Both the position numbers and the translations under genes were made by a program. From Neolewinella agarilytica (GTDB lineage Bacteria > Bacteroidota > Bacteroidia > Chitinophagales > Saprospiraceae): a stretch of DNA of 64,000 nucleotides. The notes beneath the pieces were generated by a model. The model ran no database searches. It saw nothing but the letters and a program-made list of their open reading frames with translations, and was not told the origin of the DNA. The DNA lies in contig NZ_FOFB01000018.1 of NCBI RefSeq assembly GCF_900110645.1, positions 62,001 through 126,000 on the forward strand, read 5' to 3'. Shown here one piece after another: positions 1 through 7,899 of this stretch; positions within the stretch are counted from its first letter, which is position 1; every line of letters begins with the position of its first letter.

Positions 1-453
1 CTACCCGAACTTCGTGTTCCCTACGTCTTGATGCACATGCCCGGCAGCCCGGAAGATATGCAGCAGTTTACGGACAGCTACGGCGACAATGTCGTCACCG
101 CCGTATGGGACTTCCTGGCGGAAAAAATGATCTCCCTGCGGGAATCCGGCGTAAATGACATCATTGTCGATCCCGGCTGGGGTTTCGGTAAATCCGTACA
201 GCAGAATTACGAACTACTCCGCAATTTGTCTGTTTTCAAACAGCTGGGCGTGCCGGTTCTGGCGGGCATCAGCCGGAAGTCATCCATTTGGCGACCACTG
301 GGGATAACGGCCGCAGAAAGCCTGAGTGCAACTACTGCTCTCCACCTTTTTGCCCTGCAGCAGGGAGCAGATATTCTGCGCGTTCATGATGTGACGGAAG
401 CCGTTCAGTCCGTCCAATTGTTTGACTTGTTGGAGGCTGCTCCGACCATTTAA
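1..453 (+). CDS. folP: Dihydropteroate synthase, C-terminal part (5' end outside window)
   Basis: Dihydropteroate synthase joins p-aminobenzoate to the pterin pyrophosphate in cytosolic folate synthesis and is the sulfonamide target. The frame is open from base 1, so about 150 C-terminal residues are visible and the start lies outside. Family motifs appear in order: MHMPGSPEDM, DPGWGFGK (pterin/phosphate loop), GISRKS (substrate-binding Arg/Lys) and the terminal LRVHDV. The stop at 451-453 is followed by two GC-rich hairpins and a plus-strand DUF4230 gene 70 bp on. The identification is secure; nothing can be said about the N-terminal half. Confidence 0.95.
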   Translation, partial: LPELRVPYVLMHMPGSPEDMQQFTDSYGDNVVTAVWDFLAEKMISLRESGVNDIIVDPGWGFGKSVQQNYELLRNLSVFKQLGVPVLAGISRKSSIWRPLGITAAESLSATTALHLFALQQGADILRVHDVTEAVQSVQLFDLLEAAPTI

Positions 454-457
454 TGTT

Positions 458-515
458 TGATCAACCGACCTGAAGGTCGGCGTAACCCAGTCGGCCCAAC
501 GGCCGACGCTACTTA
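458..515. repeat. Two adjacent small GC hairpins
   Basis: Between folP and the next gene lie two short inverted repeats: CCGACC-TGAA-GGTCGG, and TCGGCCC-AAC-GGCCGA about 20 bp later, each followed by CG(T/C)-rich sequence. A hairpin of the same style (CCGCCGAC-TTCA-GTCGGCGG) lies at 60411. They have no clear T-tract, so they look more like dispersed hairpin repeats than classic terminators, although an RNA 3'-end role for folP is possible. Confidence 0.5.
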
Positions 516-523
516 ATGAGTAT

Positions 524-1702
524 ATGCCTGAAGGAAGACCCCCTGCGAAGAAAACCAATATGACGCAGATGCTAATCGTGGTGCTCATCACGGGCATTCT
601 CGGCACCCTGGCCTATAAGTATTACCGGGGCACCCCCGGCAGCTTCCTGGCTAAGCCTGCGGAGTATCAGCTGCAGTATATGCCCGCAGATTTCCAGGTG
701 ACGATCGACCCGGAGACGGCGTTAGCTATCCTGCAAAACCCCCTGCGTTACCGCCGGGAGTTTGATCAGCTCGTCTATGATATCAATACAGATATACTAA
801 AGCACGTAAGCAACCGGATGGGACTCAATGACAGCCTGCGGACGGAAGTATTACGGGAATACGATCGGCAACACCCCCAAATGAAAGACCTCTATTACAC
901 GGACTTTATGCGAATGCGGGATACCTCCGCTGCGGTGTACGAGGCCTGGTATGAAGAAGGCGGCCGTAAACTGACGGAGATCTTCGAGGAAGTTGCGTCA
1001 AATTACACCTGCTTCATGGTCAACAAGGTTATTGCTGCCGTGATCCGAACGCGTAACGGGAATATCCTCGCCAAGGGAGCTGACGTACAAAACCCCTGTA
1101 AAATAGCTACCGGCGAAGCACTGAAGCCCATGATGGCCCGGATGGCAGAACGGGCCGCCATTGATGATTTCAGTCAAAGTAAAGGGCTCTTTCAGCAGAA
1201 AGTCGAAAATGTGATCGGGGAACTGGCCACCATGGAGGTCCGGGATAAAAAAGGTATCAACAAACAACTTCAGACTTCTATCTGGGGACTAAATGTATCA
1301 GAAACCGACGTAGAGATTACCGCCATTTCCATTCTTAAGGTTGGTTTCCGACTCAACGACTACTTCACCGTTGACCTCGACGAGAGAAGTAAAACGGTGC
1401 TCATCACGCTTCCGGAACCCATGATTCTCAGCCATGAAGTACTTCCCAAAATTGAAAAGCTAGACATCGGCTGGATGCGGGAAATTGAGAGTGTCAACAT
1501 TAACGAAGGGGTAAACAGTCTGCGGGAAGCTTTTCGGGCAGAAGCCCTTGAGAGCAACATCATGAGCAAATCCAAAACCCAGGCCCGGGAACTTATGAAC
1601 ACGATGTTTCAACCCGTGGTGCGGGGTATTGGGCCTAACTACAAAATTGAAGTGCAATTTCAAGCGGCACCTACGCGGACAACGCAAGGCGACCTGGGCT
1701 AA
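524..1702 (+). CDS. DUF4230 domain-containing membrane-anchored protein
   Basis: 392 aa. A charged N-terminus (about residues 1-13) is followed by one hydrophobic segment (about 15-35), then a long extracytoplasmic region. The C-terminal half (about residues 250-385) has the DUF4230 pattern: a beta-rich stretch with VLITLPEPMILSHEV, then a helical region rich in Ala/Glu, and a final KIEVQFQ strand. DUF4230 proteins are single-pass envelope proteins of unknown function. It follows folP by 70 bp on the same strand and may be co-transcribed. No enzymatic motif is visible. The start is the ATG just before the basic PPAKK stretch. Confidence 0.7.
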   Translation: MPEGRPPAKKTNMTQMLIVVLITGILGTLAYKYYRGTPGSFLAKPAEYQLQYMPADFQVTIDPETALAILQNPLRYRREFDQLVYDINTDILKHVSNRMGLNDSLRTEVLREYDRQHPQMKDLYYTDFMRMRDTSAAVYEAWYEEGGRKLTEIFEEVASNYTCFMVNKVIAAVIRTRNGNILAKGADVQNPCKIATGEALKPMMARMAERAAIDDFSQSKGLFQQKVENVIGELATMEVRDKKGINKQLQTSIWGLNVSETDVEITAISILKVGFRLNDYFTVDLDERSKTVLITLPEPMILSHEVLPKIEKLDIGWMREIESVNINEGVNSLREAFRAEALESNIMSKSKTQARELMNTMFQPVVRGIGPNYKIEVQFQAAPTRTTQGDLG

Positions 1703-1746
1703 AACGGATGCCTTAGCGAAGAAGATAGTACTTCCGGAAAACCGCC

Positions 1747-2838
1747 TCAGTGAATACTCCCCTTCCGGTTTCGGAGCGCTCCCCCGCTGCGGCCACGGAA
1801 AGCCATAATGATTTCGGCGATCAGGCTGGCGGCAATTTCCGGAGGTGTCTCAGCACCGATGTCTAAGCCTACGGGAGAATACAGGTTGGGGTACTCCAGC
1901 AGGTTTAGTGTTGAATCTGTCTTCAGGCTATCCGCCATTTTCTTCACTCGTTTACGGGGCCCGAGCATACCGAAATAGGCTGGCTGTCGGGGAAGAAAGT
2001 GCTTAACCATTTTACGGTCCCAGTCATAGTCATGAGACATCAGAACGACGGCAGTGGCAGCGTCCAGGCTAACTTCATCAACCTGGCTGTAATCGAGGAT
2101 TTGATCGGCTAAACGGCTGATTTCGCTGGTAAATTTTCGTCGTGCGCCCACCACGGTGGTGTGCCAGCCAAGATTTCTGGTAGCGATGAGTGTAGCGGGT
2201 ATATCGTAATTGGTACCGGTTACCACCAAGTGAATTTCGGGCTGCAGCACTTCGAAATAAACGACTTGTTTACGCCCTGCCCCGTTGGCGATCTCAACGA
2301 CCTTACTTCTTCCTTCAGCGAGGATACTACGACCAACTTCTGCGAGGGGATGTCCCAGTATTTCTCCCAACTCTTCTAATTGATCCTCCGTGCGAGGCTG
2401 GTAGCCCATGGTCATTGACGGTCCGTCGGACTTCAGCAAGCGGGTAATCACGCGGGGGGTACGGGTTCCTGCTAATTGGCGGAGGATTTCAATTTCATTG
2501 TCTGCCTGCGTGAACCTCAGGGGCAGAAACAATACTTCAATCCGGCCTTCGCAACCAAGACCAATGCCAATGACGGCATCTTCCCCGTCAACCGTATCGT
2601 AGACGTGGGTGGAAGGCTTGCCGGCCAGGATGGCGCGCCGGGCGCGCCGCAGCGCGTCGCCCTCCAGGCAGCCTCCGCTGATGCCCCCTACGTAGCGGCC
2701 GTCTTCGGACACCAACAGGCGGGCTCCGACCCGCCGGTAAGACGATTGCTCAACGCTTACCACTACGGCCAGCGCACAGGCGACTTCCTCGGCCTTCAGT
2801 TCATCGTAAAGCTGAATGATTTGACGGATTTCCTGCAT
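1747..2838 (-). CDS. XdhC/CoxI family protein
   Basis: 363 aa from the chosen ATG; the frame extends 14 codons further up into a Pro-rich stretch that is unlikely to be coding. XdhC-type proteins deliver and sulfurate molybdenum cofactor for xanthine dehydrogenase-family hydroxylases. The N-terminal XdhC_CoxI domain has SSYRRVGARLLV and GGISGGCLEGD (about residues 35-70). The C-terminal Rossmann-like domain starts near VVTGTNYDIPA (about 205) and contains PAYFGMLGPRKR and GLDIGAETPPEIA (NAD(P)-binding XdhC_C type). It lies downstream of mocA with a gap of about 115 bp on the same strand. No molybdoenzyme structural gene is in the window, so the client enzyme is not identified. Confidence 0.88.
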   Translation of the reverse strand: MQEIRQIIQLYDELKAEEVACALAVVVSVEQSSYRRVGARLLVSEDGRYVGGISGGCLEGDALRRARRAILAGKPSTHVYDTVDGEDAVIGIGLGCEGRIEVLFLPLRFTQADNEIEILRQLAGTRTPRVITRLLKSDGPSMTMGYQPRTEDQLEELGEILGHPLAEVGRSILAEGRSKVVEIANGAGRKQVVYFEVLQPEIHLVVTGTNYDIPATLIATRNLGWHTTVVGARRKFTSEISRLADQILDYSQVDEVSLDAATAVVLMSHDYDWDRKMVKHFLPRQPAYFGMLGPRKRVKKMADSLKTDSTLNLLEYPNLYSPVGLDIGAETPPEIAASLIAEIIMAFRGRSGGALRNRKGSIH

Positions 2839-2952
2839 GGGATGGCAAGGTACGTTGGGGGGCGGACTTGGAGGTGGCAACCACCGCGGTACCCGAAGAA
2901 AATGGAGCTCAGTGGGGCAGCCTGTTCCTTTCAGAATGGTAGAAGAATTGCT

Positions 2953-3561
2953 TTAGTAGCGCTTAGTTCTGTCCTCTATCCAGTTTCGATACTCTTCCGG
3001 GGTGTCAATATCAACGGGCGGTTGGTGAAAACGGACAACTTCTACTTCGTCTCCTGCCTCTTTGATCAAGGAACGGGCACCTCGCTGCCCTTCGCCGGAT
3101 AGAAGATCATCTTTATAGCGGGCGGGAAAGATGGCGGGGACGCCAAGCCGCTCAGGATACCAGGTAGCGACGATCTTATCGGGATTTCGTAGAAAAGAGT
3201 CTGCCAGTAAAGCAAGAGACTCCACACTTAAGGACGGCTGATCCGCCAGGGTGATGAAGTAACCTGCCGGATTGTATCGGCTGGCAGCACGCACGCCAAT
3301 GGCAATACTGGAGGCCATCCCCTTTTCCCAGTCGGGGTTATGCGCAAAGGTGATGCCTTCGATTCCTGACAGGTGGTCTTGTGTCTGTACAGGATATGCC
3401 CCGGTGACGACCACTAAAGGGTGATCAAGTGCGACATTGACAGCATGCTGAAGCATACTCCCCTTCCCCACATCCAGAAAAAGCTTAGGCTTCCCCATCC
3501 GCCGGGATTCCCCGGCGGCGAGAATAATGGTAACCAGCAGTGGGTGGCTTTCTTCCGCCAT
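2953..3561 (-). CDS. mocA: Molybdenum cofactor cytidylyltransferase-like NTP transferase (MocA family)
   Basis: 202 aa. The GT-A/MobA-like nucleotidyltransferase fold is marked by LAAGESRRMGKPK (about residues 13-25, NTP-binding loop), a VVVTGAY strand, NPDWEKGMASSI, and LADQPSL (metal-binding Asp). MocA transfers CMP to molybdopterin to form MCD for xanthine dehydrogenase-type enzymes, which fits xdhC directly downstream. Its ATG overlaps the stop of the upstream lipoprotein gene by one base (TGATG), indicating translational coupling. A generic NTP transferase function is the alternative; the xdhC pairing favours MocA. Confidence 0.85.
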   Translation of the reverse strand: MAEESHPLLVTIILAAGESRRMGKPKLFLDVGKGSMLQHAVNVALDHPLVVVTGAYPVQTQDHLSGIEGITFAHNPDWEKGMASSIAIGVRAASRYNPAGYFITLADQPSLSVESLALLADSFLRNPDKIVATWYPERLGVPAIFPARYKDDLLSGEGQRGARSLIKEAGDEVEVVRFHQPPVDIDTPEEYRNWIEDRTKRY

Positions 3562-4175
3562 CAGATACGGGGCAGTACAATTTCGATGACCTTAGTATCC
3601 GGCGGAATGGAGCCCTGATCTACGTCCTGCATCCAGTTACCGGCATCTAAACGGTACCAGACGCCATCGCTGACGGCATAAGTGCGGCCTTCCACTTCGG
3701 ATCCATAGACTTCCAGGTCGCCCGCCAGGCGTTCTTGCAATTCGGCAAAAGTGTTACCCACCCGCAGGCCCGGTGCTGTCACTACTTTGGAGGAAGTAAT
3801 GGTGATCTCTCCGATCATTCTTTCGTCGCGGGGCTCCGGAACCAGGTAGCCGAGTTCTTCGCCTTCAGCACCGTCGATGTACAAGACATCAAATTCCCCC
3901 TCGGGGGTATCTAACTTTCCTTCCCGGAGGCCTGCGGAGAAATCAGCCAGCAATTTCCCCGGCGTCATGCCCAGTAAACCATCGGTCGAAATCAGGTAGG
4001 GGTCTTCATTGTCAATGGCGTAGTTATCCGTGTTGTCTCCGTTGGGATCCTCTAATATGGCTTCTCCTGTGCCTTCTTCTGATGTCCGGTCGTCCATCGT
4101 TTCCGGGGCATCTCCGCCACAGGCGCTGAATAAAAACAGTAGCGGAAACAGGAAAATAACTTTGATAAATTTCAT
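3561..4175 (-). CDS. Putative lipoprotein, unknown function
   Basis: 204 aa with a lipoprotein signal (lipobox FSAC, Cys about 19), then an acidic Asp/Glu/Asn-rich linker (about 25-60) and a globular beta-rich domain beginning near DPYLISTDGLLGMTPGK. The pattern GLLGMTPGKLLADF...LRVGNTFAELQ resembles small periplasmic proteins with a mechanism-less repeat of a GMT/GxTFxEL motif. The family is not recognised with certainty. The gene is first of a three-gene run with mocA and xdhC (one-base overlap with mocA), but nothing in the protein itself points to molybdenum metabolism. Confidence 0.75.
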   Translation of the reverse strand: MKFIKVIFLFPLLFLFSACGGDAPETMDDRTSEEGTGEAILEDPNGDNTDNYAIDNEDPYLISTDGLLGMTPGKLLADFSAGLREGKLDTPEGEFDVLYIDGAEGEELGYLVPEPRDERMIGEITITSSKVVTAPGLRVGNTFAELQERLAGDLEVYGSEVEGRTYAVSDGVWYRLDAGNWMQDVDQGSIPPDTKVIEIVLPRI

Positions 4176-4250
4176 GGGTGTTGGTTTTTCGTTGGTCGAA
4201 GATAAAGCACTCGGTGATAAGCTTTGTTCGATTGCCTATCTAACGGAGGT

Positions 4251-4270
4251 GGGCGCGGACGCAGGTGCAA
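4251..4270 (-). repeat. 20-bp dispersed CACCTGCG element
   Basis: Minus-strand reading TTGCACCTGCGTCCGCGCCC, a full match to the window consensus. It lies about 75 bp upstream of the lipoprotein gene that starts at 4175, in the same orientation as that gene. Confidence 0.85.
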
Positions 4271-4394
4271 AGTAAAAGGTGGGGAGCAATGCTTACCGCC
4301 GCCCCTGACTTTTGTCCCGCACTAAGTCCATCTGAACGCACCACCGCCGTAGCCTGCACGATGACTTAGCCGATTCCTCCTTCTTGAAAATGAG

Positions 4395-4426
4395 CAAGGG
4401 CAGCCGTTTTCACGACTGCCCTTTTG
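4395..4426 (-). terminator. Rho-independent terminator after tRNA-Arg
   Basis: An inverted repeat, AAGGGCAG at one side and CTGCCCTT at the other with a 12-nt loop, lies just 3' of the tRNA on the minus strand. The surrounding A/T-rich tracts fit intrinsic termination. It could work in both directions. Confidence 0.6.
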
Positions 4427-4430
4427 AAAG

Positions 4431-4504
4431 TACCCCGTATAGGACTCGAACCTATGACCTGAGAATTAGAAGTTCCCTGCTCTATCCAGCTGAGCTAACG
4501 GAGC
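4431..4504 (-). tRNA. tRNA-Arg(TCT)
   Basis: The minus strand folds as a complete 74-nt cloverleaf: acceptor GCTCCGT/ACGGGGT (with a G-U closing pair), D-arm GCTC...GAGC, anticodon arm GGGAA-CTTCTAA-TTCTC with anticodon TCT (reads AGA), T-arm ATAGG-TTCGAGT-CCTAT, discriminator A. CCA is not encoded. The 5' end is only 10 nt downstream of the stop of the endonuclease-like ORF on the same strand. Confidence 0.93.
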
Positions 4505-4514
4505 GGATACTATC

Positions 4515-4934
4515 TTAAAGATCGAAAGGATCTCTAAAGTTGCGCGCAAAGTTAACGCCTTTAGTTTGATTGTTCATAGGAGGATCAATTCTTAGAATAA
4601 CAGAGGTGTTAAATTTATGATGATCAACGTAATAAACCTCCTTGGTATCAGGGCAGTATATCGCAATAGCGTCAACCATATATTTATCAATTGGAACTAC
4701 GGAAATACCTTTTGAGGTGGAATAAGTTGACTTAAACCCAACCTCTATCCTTCCTTTGGTCACGGATCTATACTTTACTGAAAGACGGGATAACCGACCT
4801 TCAGGATAGACGGCGATGAGGTCAAAAGGCAGATGTTCGGAAATGGGTAAGCAAACATGAATGCCTTTTGACATCAGGTCTGCGATAACAAATCCGACTC
4901 CAACATCTCCTTTGTTTTTAGTATGATGATACAT
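4515..4934 (-). CDS. PD-(D/E)XK group I intron-type homing endonuclease-like protein
   Basis: 139 aa from the first ATG (a TTG five codons earlier is possible). The N-terminal half matches the group I intron-associated PD-(D/E)XK family (I-Ssp6803I-like, PDDEXK_5): TKNKGDVGVGFVIADL, CLPISEHLPFDLIAV with a candidate catalytic Asp38, then RLSVKYRS with Lys54. The position usually held by Glu/Gln in the (E/Q)xK motif is Ser52 here, so activity is uncertain. Members cut DNA site-specifically; some act without an intron. Base composition is clearly more AT-rich than the neighbours, suggesting transfer. It ends 10 nt before tRNA-Arg, a target class used by relatives, but no intron interrupts the tRNA. 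Confidence 0.72.
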   Translation of the reverse strand: MYHHTKNKGDVGVGFVIADLMSKGIHVCLPISEHLPFDLIAVYPEGRLSRLSVKYRSVTKGRIEVGFKSTYSTSKGISVVPIDKYMVDAIAIYCPDTKEVYYVDHHKFNTSVILRIDPPMNNQTKGVNFARNFRDPFDL

Positions 4935-4962
4935 TATGCAAAATAACAAAAAGTTTCAAATA

Positions 4963-6255
4963 CTAATAATTCAAAATCAACTCAAACCCTGCATAATCTC
5001 CCCGCTGAATGCCCCCGACACCGGGCTGAGAGAAGTAGTGACTGAGCTGGCCATCGGCCGGCAGATCTCCCCGGTCTCCGGAGATGGCGGTGTAGTGCAA
5101 GCCGATGCGGACTTTGCCCGGTACCAGGTGATAATTCACGCCGGCATTGATGATCGTCTCCCTACCCCCAAAGTAGTTGGTGGCTAACACGGCAGGATAG
5201 TCCTCAATATCCGTCGTGCCGTCGAAGCCGTAAAACATCAGACTGGGCTCCAGATATCGTGGTACGTCAGCACCAGCGGGGGAAACATCAATGTTCACCC
5301 CGGTACGGATCATCCAGGTGGCGGATTCCAGGTCGGGCTCTGATGACTTGCGGATCATTCGATGGTATTCGCCTTCGAGGTGAAAGTGGCCAAGGTTAAT
5401 CAAACCATCAACCCCCAGAAGAGAGGTGCCTTCCGGAGCAGCGCCGGTCGGGCCTTCGTTGGCGAGGTTAAGAGCCAATGCGACGGTGCGGCGTTTACCA
5501 AAGCTATTCGCGGCGGGCAGGCCGTACGTCCAGGTCTCCTTCTCCGGATCACCGAACATGAAGTTGAGTCGGCTTACCAACAGGGAACTGGAGGTGCGTC
5601 CGCCCGTAATCCCGTTGTTCTGCGGGTTAAAAACACCCGCCCGGTAATCGACGTGAATCTTTTCTGACAAAGACGAAAGCCCTCCAAGATAAACACCTCC
5701 GGCGCCACCAGGGCCCGTTCCCGTCAGGTGCTGTCGCATATACCATTGGTTGAATCCTTTTTCCATACTACTCGTTCCCAGAGCACCGCTCATGCTCTCC
5801 CGCCCAACGGGCGGGCGCAGGTAACCACCGATCACGTACAGGGCCTCACTTTTAGGGCTGAGTTTGTACTGAGCGAAGATGTCCCAGATTTGGGCATTAG
5901 GGAACGCGCCGTTGTTGACCCCTCCGGGAGGGCCGGATCGCTGGTCTTCACCGATCCAGTCGGCGGCACCCAGAAACTTCAGAAAAAGCCGGTCACCAAT
6001 CTTTGCCGTTGAGCCGAAGCGCATCCGGCGGACGAGAAAGTTTAGACGGTCGGAAGCATCAACGTACGTATCGGATTCAGGCACATAGTCCTGATGACCC
6101 ATAGTGTAAGTACTCCAGAGCTGAACGCCGAGGATGGGCTTAATTTCCCAGTTTTTGAAACTTGTGGGGGAGTCCTTTTCGGTCTGGGCGGTAAGCACAG
6201 ACAGACCGGAGAAAAGAAAGAATAACAGGAAGGGGCGGATGAGATCTTGCTTCAT
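4963..6255 (-). CDS. Outer-membrane porin-like beta-barrel protein
   Basis: 430 aa. The start is the ATG preceding a signal peptide (MKQDL...LSVLTAQ, cleavage near residue 25); the longer open frame upstream runs into tandem repeats. The mature protein has alternating hydrophobic/polar strands, many aromatics and Gly-rich loops, with phrases such as NFLVRRMRFGSTAKIGDRLFL and GRESMSGALGTSSMEKGFNQ that resemble phosphate-selective-type (OprO/P) porin families of Bacteroidota, and a C-terminal YAGFELILNY strand ending in an aromatic. It probably forms a passive outer-membrane channel; substrate unknown. A 125-bp tandem array starts about 45 bp upstream of its start codon. Confidence 0.72.
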   Translation of the reverse strand: MKQDLIRPFLLFFLFSGLSVLTAQTEKDSPTSFKNWEIKPILGVQLWSTYTMGHQDYVPESDTYVDASDRLNFLVRRMRFGSTAKIGDRLFLKFLGAADWIGEDQRSGPPGGVNNGAFPNAQIWDIFAQYKLSPKSEALYVIGGYLRPPVGRESMSGALGTSSMEKGFNQWYMRQHLTGTGPGGAGGVYLGGLSSLSEKIHVDYRAGVFNPQNNGITGGRTSSSLLVSRLNFMFGDPEKETWTYGLPAANSFGKRRTVALALNLANEGPTGAAPEGTSLLGVDGLINLGHFHLEGEYHRMIRKSSEPDLESATWMIRTGVNIDVSPAGADVPRYLEPSLMFYGFDGTTDIEDYPAVLATNYFGGRETIINAGVNYHLVPGKVRIGLHYTAISGDRGDLPADGQLSHYFSQPGVGGIQRGDYAGFELILNY

Positions 6256-6297
6256 CGCGGCAAAATAGGGCGTGGGGAGGGAAAGGAGGTTGTGGAT

Positions 6298-6709
6298 GGG
6301 GGAAAAGCTGCTTCGCAGCGGGGAAGGGGAAACACGGAGGGGCGCGGAGGTGATCACAGAGGGACTTACGTAGAAGGAGAGGTTTCACGCAGAAGGACGC
6401 GGAGGGGGGAGTGGACGCAGAAGGGAGAAAGGCTGCTCCGCAGCGGGGAAGGGGAAACACGGAGGGGCGCGGAGGTGATCACAGAGGGACTTACCTAGAA
6501 GGAGAAGTTTCACGCAGAAGGACGCGGAAGGAGGAGTGGACGCAGAAGGGAGAAAGGCTGCTCCGCAGCGAGGAAGGGGAAACACGGAGGGGCGCGGAGG
6601 TGATCACAGAGGGACTTACGTAGACGGAGGAGTTTCACGCAGAAGGACGCGGAAGGAGGAGTGGACGCAGAAGGGAGAAAGGCTGCTTCGCAGCGGGGAA
6701 GGGGAAATA
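6298..6709. repeat. 125-bp tandem direct repeat array, about 3.3 copies
   Basis: Near-identical units begin with GCTGCTYCGCAGCGRGG at 6307, 6432, 6557 and 6682, giving an exact 125-bp period; the last copy is cut short near 6709. Each unit carries GGGGAAACACGGAGGGG, GATCACAGAGGGACTTAC and TTTCACGCAGAAGGACGCGG. The period keeps open frames on both strands (apparent ORFs of 60-106 aa), which are artefacts. Related fragments occur at 42311-42330 and 48120-48206, so the unit belongs to a dispersed family. Confidence 0.9.
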
Positions 6710-6774
6710 ACCGCTTATTAGGATAGGTTTCTATCTATTCCGTTCTAGAATTCTACCGCAAGCAACCACGAGGT

Positions 6775-6797
6775 GAATCGCCCTTGAAGGGCGAAGA
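6775..6797. repeat. Small hairpin downstream of the tandem array
   Basis: TCGCCCTTGAAGGGCGA is a perfect short palindrome of the same style as those at 458 and 60411. It lies just past the 3' end of the antirepressor-like gene, where it could also act as an RNA 3'-end structure. Confidence 0.45.
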
Positions 6798-6810
6798 CAG
6801 GTCATTCCAA

Positions 6811-7599
6811 TCAGGCCGCTACCCGTTGCAACTTCCGGACAACTTCCGCGTCCGCAACCGGAGCGAAGAGGAGGTCACCCTTACGGTCATCTACTACTTC
6901 GAGGCGGAGTTGGATAGCCAGCTCTTTTGCCAACCGGCCGAGCTCCTGAGCGTAGGGCAGGGAATTTCCCAGTGCAGCGTAGTGATCGATGATGCCTACC
7001 CGGATAAGTTCATAGGCATCTGCACGGATCAGCAGATCACGGAGATCAAAGCGGGCGGAGGGTTTCTGTCCGCGATGTTCGAGTTGGTCACGGAGATCGG
7101 CCATAGTAGTCAGTACTACATTTTCCTTACGGAAGTGGTTCCAGAACTCACTCGATCCCCGCTTAGAAGTGTAATAAGCCAAGTGGCGGCTCTCCGCTGC
7201 TTTTTGGCAGCTGATGCGGGCCATCGCTTTTGTTTGCTCGAGTAGTTCAAGCGTTTCTGCAGCGGTAAGGCTAACGTGTTCCGGATATACTTTTTCTTCT
7301 TTACTGAGCTTAGTGGCGATGGCTTGCTTGACCTTCGACTTACTGCTTAGAGCAATGAGCTTGGCCAACTCCAGCTGAAGGTAGTACTCCTGCATCAGCG
7401 CCCCTTTGCTTTGGGGAGAACGGGCATAGTCTTTCAGACCTTCAGGCCGGCGGATGCCATCCGTAAACTGAAAGACATCCTTCAACCAATGACGAACATT
7501 GTTTTGGTAATGATGGTCCGCCAGGCCAAGTGCCCGGTGGAGCTCCGTAGCCTTCACGACCCGGGTACCTTTCTTACTGATGAGAATTTGTAAATCCAT
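6811..7599 (-). CDS. Antirepressor-like protein (AntA/KilA-type), orphan
   Basis: 262 aa from the ATG of MDLQILISKK; nine further codons upstream are open. The N-terminal domain (about residues 1-60: GTRVVKATELHRALGL..., then NVRHWLKDVF) resembles AntA/AntB or phage Rha/KilA-N antirepressor DNA-binding modules, followed by YYLQLELAKLIALSSKSKVKQ, similar to the ALTLDMAKELAM segment of AntA. The C-terminal half is helical and of unrecognised type. Phage antirepressors lift repressor control, but no phage genes are nearby. The gene stands alone between a tandem array and an AT-rich promoter region. It could instead be a chromosomal DNA-binding regulator. Confidence 0.6.
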   Translation of the reverse strand: MDLQILISKKGTRVVKATELHRALGLADHHYQNNVRHWLKDVFQFTDGIRRPEGLKDYARSPQSKGALMQEYYLQLELAKLIALSSKSKVKQAIATKLSKEEKVYPEHVSLTAAETLELLEQTKAMARISCQKAAESRHLAYYTSKRGSSEFWNHFRKENVVLTTMADLRDQLEHRGQKPSARFDLRDLLIRADAYELIRVGIIDHYAALGNSLPYAQELGRLAKELAIQLRLEVVDDRKGDLLFAPVADAEVVRKLQRVAA

Positions 7600-7616
7600 G
7601 TTTGAAAACCGCTGTT

Positions 7617-7654
7617 GATAAAACAAATTTAGGCTTTGTTTGAATTAAAAGCAA
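7617..7654 (-). promoter_or_regulatory. Bacteroidota-type promoter with overlapping inverted repeat
   Basis: On the minus strand a -33 TTG (7654-7652) is followed after 20 bp by TAAATTTG (7631-7624), an exact TAnnTTTG -7 box, about 25 bp before the antirepressor-like start codon. The inverted repeat AAACAAA-TTTAGGC-TTTGTTT (7621-7641) covers the -7 box, and further AAAACAA copies lie at about 7661 and 7740. This arrangement would suit autoregulation (inference). Confidence 0.55.
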
Positions 7655-7814
7655 CTTTAAAACAAATAATTTTTCACTTTTTAACGCCAAAAACATCTAC
7701 AACTCAATAAAAACGCAAAAATGAAACTTTTTTGATTACAAAACAAGCTTAAAAGAACCTCCATAAAGTTTGGAAAACCGTTTTCCGGGCTTTACCCATG
7801 CCATTAACCATTGC

Positions 7815-7834
7815 TTGCACCTGCGGCTGCGCCA
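7815..7834 (+). repeat. 20-bp dispersed CACCTGCG element
   Basis: TTGCACCTGCGGCTGCGCCA, 18-19 of 20 consensus positions. It lies 66 bp upstream of the decarboxylase start at 7900, in the same direction as that gene. Confidence 0.8.
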
Positions 7835-7899
7835 AGTCCTTTGTGATATCCTGATGACTGCCCCAAAAAGTGTACTATTGCCCCATAACTATTCCGTAC

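Noticed and set aside
6298-6709. Possible CRISPR array
   Set aside because: The units are 125 bp and directly adjacent without unique spacers, and no cas genes are near.
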